From Nocardioides mangrovicus (GTDB taxonomy: Bacteria > Actinomycetota > Actinomycetes > Propionibacteriales > Nocardioidaceae), in assembly GCF_003674065.1 (NCBI RefSeq), contig NZ_RDBE01000010.1, positions 479,821 through 525,303 on the forward strand: a stretch of 45,483 nt of DNA, written 5' to 3'. Positions 23,757-32,745 of this stretch are shown here, piece by piece (positions within the stretch are counted from its first letter, which is position 1; each line of letters begins with the position of its first letter). The notes under the pieces are model-generated. The model was not told the DNA's origin and ran no database searches. It worked only from the letters and a program-made list of their open reading frames with translations. The translations under genes were made by a program, and so were the position numbers.

Positions 23757-23791
23757 TTCCGTATCGCGCACACTGTTGCGTATCGCGCATC
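23757..23791. promoter_or_regulatory. Operator motif upstream of the dimethylglycine dehydrogenase-like gene
   Basis: GTTGCGTATCGCGCATC (23775-23791) matches the GTTGC-N7-GCANY motif. An 11-nt direct repeat, CGTATCGCGCA, occurs at 23760-23770 and 23779-23789, giving two half-like sites 19 bp apart. They lie 27 nt before the start codon. Confidence 0.55.
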
Positions 23792-23817
23792 GTCGATTCG
23801 TCTTCTCAGGAGAGCCC

Positions 23818-26334
23818 GTGGCCACCGTTCCCAGCAAGGCACAGGTCGTCGTCATCGGCGCCGGCATCGTCGGCAACAGCCTGGTCCACCACCTCGCCCG
23901 GCTCGGCTGGAACGACATCGTGCAGCTCGACATGGGTCCGCTCCCCAACCCCGGCGGCTCGACCGGTCACGCCTCGAACTTCATCTTCTTGACCGACCAC
24001 TCCCGCGAGATCACCGACCTCACGCTGGACTCGGTCGAGCAGTACCAGGAGATGGGCGTCTTCACGAAGTCCGGCGGCTTCGAGATCGCGCGCACCGAGG
24101 AGCGCATGGAGGAGCTGCGGCGCCGGATGTCGAGCGCGAAGGCGTTCGGCATCGAGGCCGAGATCGTCGACCCGGCGTTCGTGAAGGAGAAGGTGCCCTT
24201 CATCGAGACCGACCAGTTCATCGGGGCGTTCTGGCAGCCCGAGGTCGGCGTCGTCGACTCGCTGCGCGCCGGCACGATCATGCGCGAGCGCGCGATGGAG
24301 ACCGGTGCGCTGACCGTCGTTCCGAACGTCGAGGTGACCGACCTCGACGTCGAGGACGGCCGCATCACGCGCGTGCACACCACCGACGGCAGCATCGAGG
24401 CCGGCACGGTCGTCATCGCCTGCGGCGTGTGGAGCCCGAAGATCGGCGACATGGCCGGGATCTCGATTCCGCTCACGCCCGCGGTGCACCAGATGATCTC
24501 GGTGGGCCCGTGCCCGCAGCTGGCCGAGACCGAGGGTGAGATCACCTTCCCGATCGTCCGCGACATGGACACCTTCTGCTACGAGCGCCAGCACGGCGCC
24601 GACATGGAGGTCGGCTCCTACGCCCACCGCGCGATCCTGCACGAGCCCGAGGACATCCCGACCATCGAGCAGGCCAAGCTCTCCCCCACCGAGATGCCGT
24701 TCACCGACGAGGACTTCGACCCCCAGCTCGAGCAGGCGCTGGAGCTGATGCCCGAGCTGCTCGGCGCCGACGGCGCGGAGATGCGCTACGCCATCAACGG
24801 CCTGCTGTCGCTGACCTGCGACGGTCAGCCCATCCTGGGCGAGTCGCTGGTCAAGGGGCTGTGGACCGCGGCCGCGGTCTGGATCAAGGAGGGTCCAGGC
24901 GTCGGTCGCGCGGTCGCGGAGCAGATGACGCAGGGCTACTCCGAGATCGACATCCACCACTGCGACATCGCCCGGTTCTACCCCCACCAGATGCGCCGCG
25001 AGCACACCCGGCTGCGCACCACCGAGTCGTTCATCAAGACCTACGGCATCGTGCACCCCGCCGAGCAGTACGAGTCCGACCGCGACCAGCGGCTCTCCCC
25101 GATGCACGACTCCGAGCAGAAGTTCGGCGCGGTGTTCTTCGAGGCCGTCGGCTGGGAGCGGCCGCAGTGGTACGAGTCGAACTCCGACCTGCTCGAGGTC
25201 TACGGCGACGCCGTGATGCCGCGTGAGCACGAGTGGGACTCGCGCTGGTGGAGCCCGATCATCAACGCCGAGCACCTGCGGATGCGCGAGGCGGCCGGCG
25301 TCGTCGACCTCACGGCGTTCTGCCTCTTCGACATCGAGGGTCCCGAGGGTTCGGGCAGCGCGCTGGCGTCGGTGCAGCAGACCTGCGTCGCGCAGTGCGA
25401 CGTCGCCGTCGGCAAGGTCATCTACACCCCGGTGCTCGACGCCAAGGGCGGCTTCGTCTCCGACCTGACGGTGATGCGGCTGGGCGAGGACCACTTCCGC
25501 GTGGTCACCGGCGGCGCGCACGGGCAGTCGGACAAGAAGTGGTTCGCCGACCGTCTGGTCGAAGGCGCCACGCTGACCGAGCTCACCGACGAGGTCTCCA
25601 CCATCGGCCTGTGGGGCCCGCAGGCCCGCGAGATCCTCGCCTCCTTGTCGTCCGACGACCTCTCCCACGAGGGCTTCGGGCTGCTCACCTGCCGTGAGAT
25701 CACCGTCGACGGCATCTCGGTGCTCGCCTCGCGGATCTCCTACGTCGGCGAGCTCGGCTGGGAGCTGTACGTCTCCTTCGCCGACGCCGCAGCGCTGTGG
25801 GAGAAGCTGCTCGACGCCGGTCAGCCGCACGGCGCCCGCCCGGTGGGCATCGGCGTCTACGCCACCACCGGCCGTATCGAGAAGTCCTACCGCGCGTTCG
25901 GCTACGAGCTCGACGCCGAGCGCACCATCGTCGAGGCCTCCATGCAGCGGCCCAAGGTGAAGGCGGCCGACTTCGTCGGCAAGGCCGACTACCTCAAGCA
26001 GCGCGAGGCCGACCCGCAGGCCGTGCTGTGCACGCTGGCGGTCGACGACCACACCTCGGCCTCGGGCGTGAAGCGCTACATGCTCGGCGGCGAGCCGATC
26101 CTCACCCGCGACGGCGGCACGCTCACCGACGGCCACGGCCACCACCCCCACGTCACGACCGCCGGCTCCGCGCCGTCGCTGGGCAAGCACTTGCTGCTGG
26201 CATTCCTGCCGCCGGCCGAGGCCAGCGTCGGCAACGAGCTCGCCGTGTCGTACATGGAGGAGCTGTACCCGGTGACCGTCGTCTCCGCCGACGCGACGCC
26301 GGCCTTCGACCCCGACAACCTCCGGATGCGCTGA
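23818..26334 (+). CDS. Dimethylglycine/sarcosine dehydrogenase-like FAD oxidoreductase with GcvT-type domain
   Basis: An 838-residue flavoprotein. The N-terminal DAO domain has the nucleotide-binding V-V-V-I-G-A-G-I-V-G-N-S-L at residues 10-22. The stretch G-G-S-T-G-H-A-S places H51 where dimethylglycine oxidase and dehydrogenase carry covalently bound FAD. From about residue 440 it has the GcvT/folate-binding domains, including P-M-H-D, A-G-V-V-D-L-T and Y-V-G-E-L-G-W-E-L-Y. Known relatives demethylate dimethylglycine or sarcosine and pass the methyl group to THF as methylene-THF. GTG 23818 with AGGAGA just upstream is the chosen start. Adjacent etfBA point to a dehydrogenase rather than an oxidase. 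Whether it takes dimethylglycine, sarcosine or both is open. Confidence 0.85.
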   Translation: MATVPSKAQVVVIGAGIVGNSLVHHLARLGWNDIVQLDMGPLPNPGGSTGHASNFIFLTDHSREITDLTLDSVEQYQEMGVFTKSGGFEIARTEERMEELRRRMSSAKAFGIEAEIVDPAFVKEKVPFIETDQFIGAFWQPEVGVVDSLRAGTIMRERAMETGALTVVPNVEVTDLDVEDGRITRVHTTDGSIEAGTVVIACGVWSPKIGDMAGISIPLTPAVHQMISVGPCPQLAETEGEITFPIVRDMDTFCYERQHGADMEVGSYAHRAILHEPEDIPTIEQAKLSPTEMPFTDEDFDPQLEQALELMPELLGADGAEMRYAINGLLSLTCDGQPILGESLVKGLWTAAAVWIKEGPGVGRAVAEQMTQGYSEIDIHHCDIARFYPHQMRREHTRLRTTESFIKTYGIVHPAEQYESDRDQRLSPMHDSEQKFGAVFFEAVGWERPQWYESNSDLLEVYGDAVMPREHEWDSRWWSPIINAEHLRMREAAGVVDLTAFCLFDIEGPEGSGSALASVQQTCVAQCDVAVGKVIYTPVLDAKGGFVSDLTVMRLGEDHFRVVTGGAHGQSDKKWFADRLVEGATLTELTDEVSTIGLWGPQAREILASLSSDDLSHEGFGLLTCREITVDGISVLASRISYVGELGWELYVSFADAAALWEKLLDAGQPHGARPVGIGVYATTGRIEKSYRAFGYELDAERTIVEASMQRPKVKAADFVGKADYLKQREADPQAVLCTLAVDDHTSASGVKRYMLGGEPILTRDGGTLTDGHGHHPHVTTAGSAPSLGKHLLLAFLPPAEASVGNELAVSYMEELYPVTVVSADATPAFDPDNLRMR

Positions 26335-26335
26335 G

Positions 26336-27088
26336 ATGACCGACGTCCTGGTCTGCATCAAGCGAGTGCCCGACACCTCGGGGCAGGTGCTGCTCACCGA
26401 CGACGAGCAGTCGGTCGACGCCCGCTTCGTCGGGTTCACCGTGTCGAACCACGAGCACGCGGCGGTGGAGCTGGCGATCCGGATGGCCGACGCCACCGGC
26501 GGCACCGTCACGCTGCTGAGCGTCGGTCCGGCCGACGCCGTCGAGCAGCTGCGCTCCACTCTCGCGCTCGGCTGCCAGGCCGCGGTGCTGGTCGAGGCCG
26601 AGCCGACCGGGCTGGGCCCGGCCGACGTCGCCGCGGAGATCGCCGCCGTCGTGCAGGACAAGGCGTTCGACCTCGTGCTGCTGGGCAACGACGCCGCCGA
26701 CTCCGGCGACTTCCAGGTGCCGGTGCGGCTGGCCTACGCGCTGGACCGGCCGATCGTGGTGGGCGCGTCGTCGGTGGAGATCGCGGACGGGCGGCTCAAG
26801 TCGTTCGTCGACGGTCCCGAAGGCGAGGAGACCTACGACCTCCCGCTGCCGGCCGTCGTCTCCGTGCTCGAGGGCGGCGTCGAGCCGCGGTACCCCTCGC
26901 TCAAGGGCCGGATGGCGGCCAAGAAGGTCGAGATCGAGACCCGTACGCCCACGCGTGAGCCGGTGGGCGCCAACCGGGTGCGGCTGACGCTGCCCCCGGC
27001 CGAGCCCAACGAGGTGGAGGTGCTGGGCGAGGGCCCGGGCACCGCACCTGCCGTGGTGGACCTGTTCGAGAGGCTGGCCGTGCTGTGA
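26336..27088 (+). CDS. etfB: Electron transfer flavoprotein beta subunit
   Basis: A 250-residue ETF beta subunit, starting D-V-L-V-C-I-K-R-V-P-D and carrying G-N-D-A-A-D-S-G-D-F near residue 117 where AMP or FAD-related binding occurs. The Y-P-S-L-K-G-R-M-A-A-K-K segment near residue 186 is the family recognition loop region. It starts one nt after the flavoprotein gene and overlaps etfA, so the three are one operon. It would collect electrons from the demethylating flavoprotein and pass them to ETF:quinone oxidoreductase. Confidence 0.9.
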   Translation: MTDVLVCIKRVPDTSGQVLLTDDEQSVDARFVGFTVSNHEHAAVELAIRMADATGGTVTLLSVGPADAVEQLRSTLALGCQAAVLVEAEPTGLGPADVAAEIAAVVQDKAFDLVLLGNDAADSGDFQVPVRLAYALDRPIVVGASSVEIADGRLKSFVDGPEGEETYDLPLPAVVSVLEGGVEPRYPSLKGRMAAKKVEIETRTPTREPVGANRVRLTLPPAEPNEVEVLGEGPGTAPAVVDLFERLAVL

Positions 27089-28065
27089 TCGTGACCCTCG
27101 TGGAGCTGGAGAACGGCTCGGTCTCCGAGATCTCGCTGGAGACACTCGCGTTCGCGCGGTCGCTGGCCGCCGAGGGCGGCGGCATCGCGATCCGCGCGGT
27201 CGTCGTGGGCGACGTCGACGCGCCGGACGCGGTGGCCGCCGAGCTCGGCGCCCACGGCGTGAGCGAGGTGCTGCAGGCCACCGGCGACGCCTTCTCCGCC
27301 TACGGCGGCGCGGCGTGGGCCGCGGCTCTCCAGGCGGCGCGCGAGTCGACGAAGTCGGTCGTCGTGACGGCCGCCGGCAGCCCGCGGGGCATGGAGGTGC
27401 TGGCCCACCTGGCCGCCCGCCTCGACGTGCCGTTCGCGGCCAACGTGGTCAGCTTCTCCGGGCTGGCACCGTTCGTCGTCACCCGTCAGGTGGTCGGCGG
27501 CGCGGCGCAGGAGGAGATGAAGCTGGACCGCCGCCCGGCCGTGCTCACCGTCGCCGGCCACTCGTGGACGGCCGCGGCCGTCGGCGGCGACGCGGCCACC
27601 TGGACGACCTTCTCCCCCGAGGTGGCCGAGGCCGATCTCGTCGCGCGCGTCGTGGCCACCGGCACCAAGGACAGCGACGACTCGGACTCGCTGAAGTCCG
27701 CCCGCGTCGTCGTCGGCGCCGGCCGCGGGGCCGGTGGCCCCGAGGGCTTCGCCGCGGTCGGCGAGCTGGCCGAGCTGCTGCACGGCTCGCTCGGCGTCTC
27801 GCGCGTGGTCACCTCGCTGGGCTGGCGGCCCCACCACGAGCAGGTCGGCCAGACCGGCAGCCGGATCTCCCCGGAGCTCTACGTGCCCTGCGGCATCTCC
27901 GGCGCCATCCAGCACTGGGCCGGCTGTTCGAGCTCGAAGGTGATCGTGGCCATCAACACCGACGCCGAGGCCCCGATGATGACCAAGGCCACCTACGCCG
28001 TCGTCGGCGACATGCACGAGGTGGTTCCCGCGATCGTCGAGGAGATCCGGGGGCGGAAGGGCTGA
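27085..28065 (+). CDS. etfA: Electron transfer flavoprotein alpha subunit
   Basis: A 326-residue ETF alpha subunit. The C-terminal FAD domain holds V-V-G-A-G-R-G near residue 211, [12 protein letters not shown] near 256, C-G-I-S-G-A-I-Q-H near 271 and [10 protein letters not shown] near 288. GTG 27085 overlaps the etfB stop (GTGA). Another GTG lies six nt later. A dedicated ETF pair within the choline/betaine cluster suggests a private electron route for methyl oxidation (inference). Confidence 0.92.
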   Translation: MIVTLVELENGSVSEISLETLAFARSLAAEGGGIAIRAVVVGDVDAPDAVAAELGAHGVSEVLQATGDAFSAYGGAAWAAALQAARESTKSVVVTAAGSPRGMEVLAHLAARLDVPFAANVVSFSGLAPFVVTRQVVGGAAQEEMKLDRRPAVLTVAGHSWTAAAVGGDAATWTTFSPEVAEADLVARVVATGTKDSDDSDSLKSARVVVGAGRGAGGPEGFAAVGELAELLHGSLGVSRVVTSLGWRPHHEQVGQTGSRISPELYVPCGISGAIQHWAGCSSSKVIVAINTDAEAPMMTKATYAVVGDMHEVVPAIVEEIRGRKG

Positions 28066-28077
28066 TCCCGGGGTCGG

Positions 28078-28150
28078 CGGGGGTTTTGCCGGGTGCCCGG
28101 CAAAACCCCCGGAAAATGGCTCCAGAATCGGTCGCTGGGACGAGTTCTGG
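28078..28150. repeat. 73-bp dispersed palindromic element, copy A
   Basis: A perfect palindrome with 16-bp arms at 28078-28093 and 28096-28111 (core GGTTTTGCCGGG) lies 12 nt after etfA and is followed by a less structured tail to 28150. The whole 73 nt recurs in inverted orientation at 34295-34367. The palindrome is identical there, and roughly two thirds of the tail positions match. It probably also acts as a bidirectional terminator between etfA and the convergent gene. Confidence 0.75.
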
Positions 28151-28164
28151 TAGGCCTGCGCCCG

Positions 28165-29229
28165 CTACGTCCGGTTCGACCGCTGCAGCCAGGCGGTGGT
28201 GTCGCGATGCAGCAGCATCGCGACGCTGCCCCCGCAGGCGATCGCGATGATCAAGAAGCCCGGGAACGCGACGCTGCATAGCAGCGCGAGTCCTCCCGCG
28301 CCGACGGCGGAGACGACGAGCACCACCCGGGCCCAGGCGCGCCGGCGCCAGACCAGGACGGCGACCAGGGCCGCCAGCCCCGCCCAGACCACGAGCAGCA
28401 GGCACACCACCGCCGAGGCCACCTGCAGCTGGTGCACGGTGATCCCCAGCTCCCCGGCCTGCGGGTTGTCGGCCAGCGCCTGCCGGAACTGGCGCCTCAC
28501 CTGGGCACTGCCCAGCGAGGCCACGGCGATCACCATCAGCACCGACACCAGGGCGGCGAAGACCCACGTCGTCAGGCACGCGGCGCTGACCTGCCGGGGC
28601 CGCCCGGCCGGACGAGCCTGCAGGGTGGGCGCGCCGGAGAGCCCGGGGTCGCCGTAGCTGCCGACGTACGGCGGCGGGGTCTGGCCCAGCGGCGATGCGG
28701 GTGAGCCCTGGTCGGCGACCGCCGACGGCGCGGCCGAGCTGAATTGACTGTCTGGTGTGCCTGGGCCTAACGAGGGGGTCTGCGGGGCGGGTGGCCGGGG
28801 GGTGCGACCGGCGTACCAGTCGCGCGCCGGGGCGCTCCACAGCATCACGGTGGCGGCCACGATGAAGCCGGTCAGGAAGAAGTCGACCCACAGCCCGCAC
28901 ACCACGAGCGGCACCGCCAGCACGGTCATCGCGATGCGCGCGCCCTTGTCGCGGCGGGCGGCGAAGAACGCGAAGACCAGGATCGCCGCCGAGACGGCAC
29001 CGAGCACCATCAGCCCGGCCCTGGCCAGCGAGAGCGCCTGGTCGACGCCGATGTTGAGGGTGCGTCCCGACCCCCTGCTCAAGAACTCCTCGACCGCCTG
29101 GCGCAGGTCGACGGTGTGCCAGCGGGCGAGCAGGCTGCCGACGCTGAGCAGCATCGCCAGGCTGGCGGCGCCGCTCACCAGGGCACCCACGGTCACCTGG
29201 CGCGGACGGTCCTGCGTCGGGCTGGCCAT
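28165..29229 (-). CDS. Multi-span membrane protein, unknown function
   Basis: A 354-residue protein with two blocks of hydrophobic helices joined by a proline/serine/glycine-rich linker (about residues 155-215). The N-terminal block has about four segments (G-A-L-V-S-G-A-A-S-L-A-M-L-L near 15; V-L-G-A-V-S-A-A-I-L-V-F-A near 75). The C-terminal block also has about four. The two blocks both open with R-P-R-Q-V followed by a small-residue helix, so they may be an internal duplication. I recognise no family. ATG 29229 is chosen because the upstream part reads as non-coding. Confidence 0.6.
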   Translation of the reverse strand: MASPTQDRPRQVTVGALVSGAASLAMLLSVGSLLARWHTVDLRQAVEEFLSRGSGRTLNIGVDQALSLARAGLMVLGAVSAAILVFAFFAARRDKGARIAMTVLAVPLVVCGLWVDFFLTGFIVAATVMLWSAPARDWYAGRTPRPPAPQTPSLGPGTPDSQFSSAAPSAVADQGSPASPLGQTPPPYVGSYGDPGLSGAPTLQARPAGRPRQVSAACLTTWVFAALVSVLMVIAVASLGSAQVRRQFRQALADNPQAGELGITVHQLQVASAVVCLLLVVWAGLAALVAVLVWRRRAWARVVLVVSAVGAGGLALLCSVAFPGFLIIAIACGGSVAMLLHRDTTAWLQRSNRT

Positions 29230-29299
29230 GACAGCAGTGTCCCGGACGCCGCCAACACCGGCCGCGGTGGACTGACCCAGCTCGGGCTCCGGATCAGCG

Positions 29300-30022
29300 T
29301 CAGGGGCGGGGCGGCTGCTCGGTCTCGATGAGGTCGTGGGTGGTGGAGACCAGGTGCTCCAGCATGCTCGCCGCGGCCCGATCGGCATCGCGAGCGGCGA
29401 CGGCGTCGTAGATCTGCTGGTGGTCGGCCAGCGAGCACTGCGGCTGGCCCGGTCGGGTCAACGAGGTCTCCGAGGAGCGGTCGAAGGCGCGCCGGATGTC
29501 GTTGATCAGCTCCACCAGGATGGGGTTGCCGCTGGCGCGGGCCACCCCGAGGTGGAAGCGCCGGTCGCCGTCGAGCCCGGGTCGCCCGGCGGCGATCTCC
29601 TCGGCCATCAGCTGCAGGCCGGCGCGCATCTCGGCCAGCTGCTCCTCGGTGGCACGCAGGGCGGCCAGCCGCGCGCACTGCACCTCGATGGCCTGGCGGG
29701 TCTCCCAGATGAAGGGGTGGTCGATGTGGGCCGCGATCAGCTCCACGGCCAGGGAGGAGACCACCTCCTCGGGACGTTGCTGGAGGTAGATGCCGTCGCC
29801 GTGACGGACGTCGACGACCCCCTGCGCCCGCAGGACCATGAGCGCCTCGCGGATCGAGGACCGTCCGACGCCGAGCTGCTCGGCCAGCTCCCGCTCGGTC
29901 ATCAGCTTGTCGCCCGGCTGCAACTGGTTGACGTCGATGAACTCGCGCAGCCGGTCGGTCACCTGGTCGGAGAGTGACCGACGCGCGACCGGACGCAGCC
30001 CGTTCGACGGACCCGACGCCAT
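29300..30022 (-). CDS. GntR family regulator, FadR/FCD subfamily
   Basis: A 240-residue regulator. The N-terminal winged helix has L-Q-P-G-D-K-L-M-T-E-R-E-L-A-E-Q-L-G near residue 35 and G-R-S-S-I-R-E-A-L near 53. The C-terminal FCD helical domain contains R-R-F-H-L-G-V-A-R-A-S-G-N near 155, which includes a metal-ligand-type histidine, and a second histidine in the D-H-Q-Q-I segment. A GAGGAGG sequence precedes the ATG. It follows the permease gene and closes the minus-strand catabolic group, whose promoter carries a FadR-type half site. Confidence 0.85.
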   Translation of the reverse strand: MASGPSNGLRPVARRSLSDQVTDRLREFIDVNQLQPGDKLMTERELAEQLGVGRSSIREALMVLRAQGVVDVRHGDGIYLQQRPEEVVSSLAVELIAAHIDHPFIWETRQAIEVQCARLAALRATEEQLAEMRAGLQLMAEEIAAGRPGLDGDRRFHLGVARASGNPILVELINDIRRAFDRSSETSLTRPGQPQCSLADHQQIYDAVAARDADRAAASMLEHLVSTTHDLIETEQPPRP

Positions 30023-30104
30023 CGCTGCCTCCTCACCTGGACGACCCGATCCTAGGGCGCCGGGCCCGGCCGGGCCCGGCGCGCCCGGTGACGCCCGGTG
30101 TCAC

Positions 30105-31637
30105 TCAGTCGTGGAAGGTGGTGAAACTGCCGATGGCCGCGTAGCGCGGGTCCTCCCGGGAGCGCCACACCAGCGCCGTGACCATGCCGACCACGAACAA
30201 CGCCACGATCACGAACGGCATGGCCCGGATGAACGTCGCGTCGCCCGCACCCGAGAGCGCACCGGTGTTGGTCAGCAGCAGGAACAGGGCCGCCACCATG
30301 GCGGCCAGGCCCAGCAGCGGCGCCACCAGCGTGTGCCAGACCGAGAAGTCCGCGCGAGCCGCGACGAGGAAGTACCTGATCACCGCCACCGAGACCAGCG
30401 CCTGGACCGCGAGCAGCCCCATGACGCCCAGCAGCGGGCTCCAGGTGCCCAGCTTGGTCAGCGTGGCCTCCGTAGAGGGGTCGGCGATCACGAAGCCGAG
30501 CATGTAGAGACCGGCCACCACCGCGACGGCGGTGGAGGCGCGGTAGGGGCTGTGGTGGCGCGGGTGGGTCTGCGCCAGCCACGACGGCAGCAGGCCCTCG
30601 CGTCCCAGGCTGAACAGATAGCGCGAGGCGGTGTTGAAGAAGGCCAGCTGGGCCGCGAAGCCGCTGGTCATCGTCAACACCCGGAAGTACTCGGTCAGCG
30701 CCGAGGACCCGTAGCGGTCGGTCAGCGGGTAGAAGGCCGAGTCGTAGGTGCCCTTGAACTGGGCGAGCACGGCGTCGGAGACCTGGCCGACTCCCCAGCC
30801 GTTGACGAAGAAGAAGGACACCACGGTGTAGACCACACCGAGCCCGATCACGGTGATGTACATGGCCCGCTTGCCCACCGTCGCCGGGTCGCGGCTCTCC
30901 TCAGCGTAGTTGGGCGCCATCTCGAACCCGACCCACGACCAGAACGCACCGAAGAGCGCGATCCCCGCCGCCGAGGCCCCGAACACCTTCACGGCCTGGG
31001 CGTTGTCGAAGAATGCGCTCGGGTCGAGAGGTCGTGCGCTGAGGCCGTCGGCCCCGCCGTGCACCGCGACCACGACGACGAAGACGGCCAGGCCGACCAG
31101 CTCGAGCACCATCAGCGTGCTCAGGACCCGTGCGGCCAGGCCGACGTGGAACCACGACAGCGCCAGGGACAACCCGAGGATGACGAACACCAGCACCCAC
31201 GTCGGCACCGTGGCGCCGAACCAGTGCTGCAGCGTGCCGTGGGTGAAGTAGGCGGTGGGTCCGATGATGGCCGCGCAGAAGACGATGTAGCAGACGCTGA
31301 CGACGTACGCGGTCCCCAGGCCCGGCACCCGACCGAGTCCAGCGGTGACGAAGCTGTAGAAGCCACCGGCGCTGCGCACCTTCTGCGACATCCTCACGTA
31401 GCCGACCGAGAACACCACGAGTGCGATGGTGGCGATGACGAAGGCGATGGGCGCTGCGTACCCGGCGCCGTTCACGGTGACCGGGACGTTGAAGAGCATC
31501 GCGTAGAGCGGCGCCGCGCCGGCCAGGATCGTGAAGATGACCCCGGGCAGGCCCATGGCGCGCGCGGACAGCGCGCCGGTCGGGGGTGGCGAGGCGGTGA
31601 GGGAGCGGTCGGCTGCGTCGCCGGTGAGTTCGGCCAT
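30105..31637 (-). CDS. APC superfamily amino acid/amine permease
   Basis: A 510-residue permease with about twelve hydrophobic segments. The first helix holds I-F-T-I-L-A-G-A-A-P-L-Y near residue 34, and R-S-A-G-G-F-Y-S-F-V near 85-95 matches the APC motif around the second and third helices. The cytoplasmic E-M-A-P-N-Y-A-E-E-S-R-D-P near 240 is also typical. The substrate could be an amino acid or an amine or ethanolamine-like compound; it is not readable from sequence. The gene lies between the nitrilase and FadR genes on the same strand, suggesting uptake of the substrate of that pathway. Confidence 0.83.
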   Translation of the reverse strand: MAELTGDAADRSLTASPPPTGALSARAMGLPGVIFTILAGAAPLYAMLFNVPVTVNGAGYAAPIAFVIATIALVVFSVGYVRMSQKVRSAGGFYSFVTAGLGRVPGLGTAYVVSVCYIVFCAAIIGPTAYFTHGTLQHWFGATVPTWVLVFVILGLSLALSWFHVGLAARVLSTLMVLELVGLAVFVVVVAVHGGADGLSARPLDPSAFFDNAQAVKVFGASAAGIALFGAFWSWVGFEMAPNYAEESRDPATVGKRAMYITVIGLGVVYTVVSFFFVNGWGVGQVSDAVLAQFKGTYDSAFYPLTDRYGSSALTEYFRVLTMTSGFAAQLAFFNTASRYLFSLGREGLLPSWLAQTHPRHHSPYRASTAVAVVAGLYMLGFVIADPSTEATLTKLGTWSPLLGVMGLLAVQALVSVAVIRYFLVAARADFSVWHTLVAPLLGLAAMVAALFLLLTNTGALSGAGDATFIRAMPFVIVALFVVGMVTALVWRSREDPRYAAIGSFTTFHD

Positions 31638-31739
31638 GACGGGTTTCCTCTCGTGCTGAGGTGGGGCGGTGCTGGGCCGGCGACGCTGCCGGGGCCCGTA
31701 GGGCCGGGTAGGGGGTAGGGGGAGCCCGGTCGGTCGGGC

Positions 31740-32669
31740 TCAGAGCTCGCTCACCGCGCCGCGACGGCGCCGGTCGACCTGGGTGACCAGCACGTCGGGG
31801 CGGCTGTAGTGGCCGGTGGGGTCGAAGGTCAGCCGTTCCTGCCCGACGCGCCGCAGATCGAGGTCCACCACCACCAGGCCCTCCCCCTCGACCGGCTCGA
31901 CGAGCCAGGCGCCGTCGGGCCCGGCGACGGCGGAGCCGCCGGTGAACGTGGTGGGGGCGGCGTTCGCACGGAGCTCCGCGGCGAGCGGGAAGTCGTCGGG
32001 GATGTCGCCGGCCCCGAGCACACCGCCGACCGCGACGTGGAACTGGCGGCCCTCGATGGCGGCGAACCGGGTGATGTCACGGGTGAGCGCCGGCGAACCG
32101 GGCCAGGTGCTGACGTGGACGAGCTCGCCGTCGGCGTAGAGCACCTGACGGGCCTGCGGCATCCAGTTCTCCCAGCAGCTCAGCCCACCCACCTGCACCC
32201 CCGCCACGTCGTGCGTGCGCAACCCGGCGGCGTCGCCCGGTGCCCACACGAGTCGCTCGTCGAAGGTGGGGACGAGCTTGCGATGCACACCCACGACGCC
32301 CGCACCCGGAGCCACCGTGAGCAGCGTGCAGTAGGCGCTGCCGCGCCCGGCCCGCTCGGGGCGTTCGCTGACCCCGACCATCAGCGTCACGCCGAGGTCG
32401 CCGGCCAACGCCGCCAGGGTCCTCGTCTCGGGGCCGCCGACCGTGAGCGCGGAGTCCAGGTAGTAGGCGTAGCAGGCCTTCTGGTCCGGGTCGTCGAAGC
32501 GCGTGCCGCTCTCGGTGCGCATCATCCAGAACGGGTAGCCGCTCAGGTACGCCTCGGGGAACACGACGAGGTCCGCACCGGCGTCGGCTGCCTGCGAGGT
32601 CGCCGCGACCAGCCGGGCCAACCGGGCGTCGAGGTCGAGCCAAGGGCCGCCCAGCTGCGCGGCCACCAC
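31740..32669 (-). CDS. Nitrilase (carbon-nitrogen hydrolase family)
   Basis: A 309-residue C-N hydrolase with the catalytic triad E39 (F-P-E-A-Y), K131 (H-R-K-L-V-P-T-F) and C165 (S-C-W-E-N-W-M-P). The C-W-E-N-x-M-P form, together with D-E-R-L-V-W near residue 138, marks a true nitrilase more than an amidase, so nitrile to acid plus ammonia is the likely reaction. The frame continues upstream into the glutamine synthetase-like gene; GTG 32669 is chosen because the conserved N terminus begins there. TTG and GTG alternatives exist nearby and none has a good Shine-Dalgarno. Confidence 0.82.
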   Translation of the reverse strand: MVAAQLGGPWLDLDARLARLVAATSQAADAGADLVVFPEAYLSGYPFWMMRTESGTRFDDPDQKACYAYYLDSALTVGGPETRTLAALAGDLGVTLMVGVSERPERAGRGSAYCTLLTVAPGAGVVGVHRKLVPTFDERLVWAPGDAAGLRTHDVAGVQVGGLSCWENWMPQARQVLYADGELVHVSTWPGSPALTRDITRFAAIEGRQFHVAVGGVLGAGDIPDDFPLAAELRANAAPTTFTGGSAVAGPDGAWLVEPVEGEGLVVVDLDLRRVGQERLTFDPTGHYSRPDVLVTQVDRRRRGAVSEL

Positions 32670-32745
32670 GGTGACTACGTGAGCGGCCGCCCGGTCATCG
32701 AGGCGGGCACTGGCCAAGATCTCGAGGGTGCCTCGAGCTGCGGGG

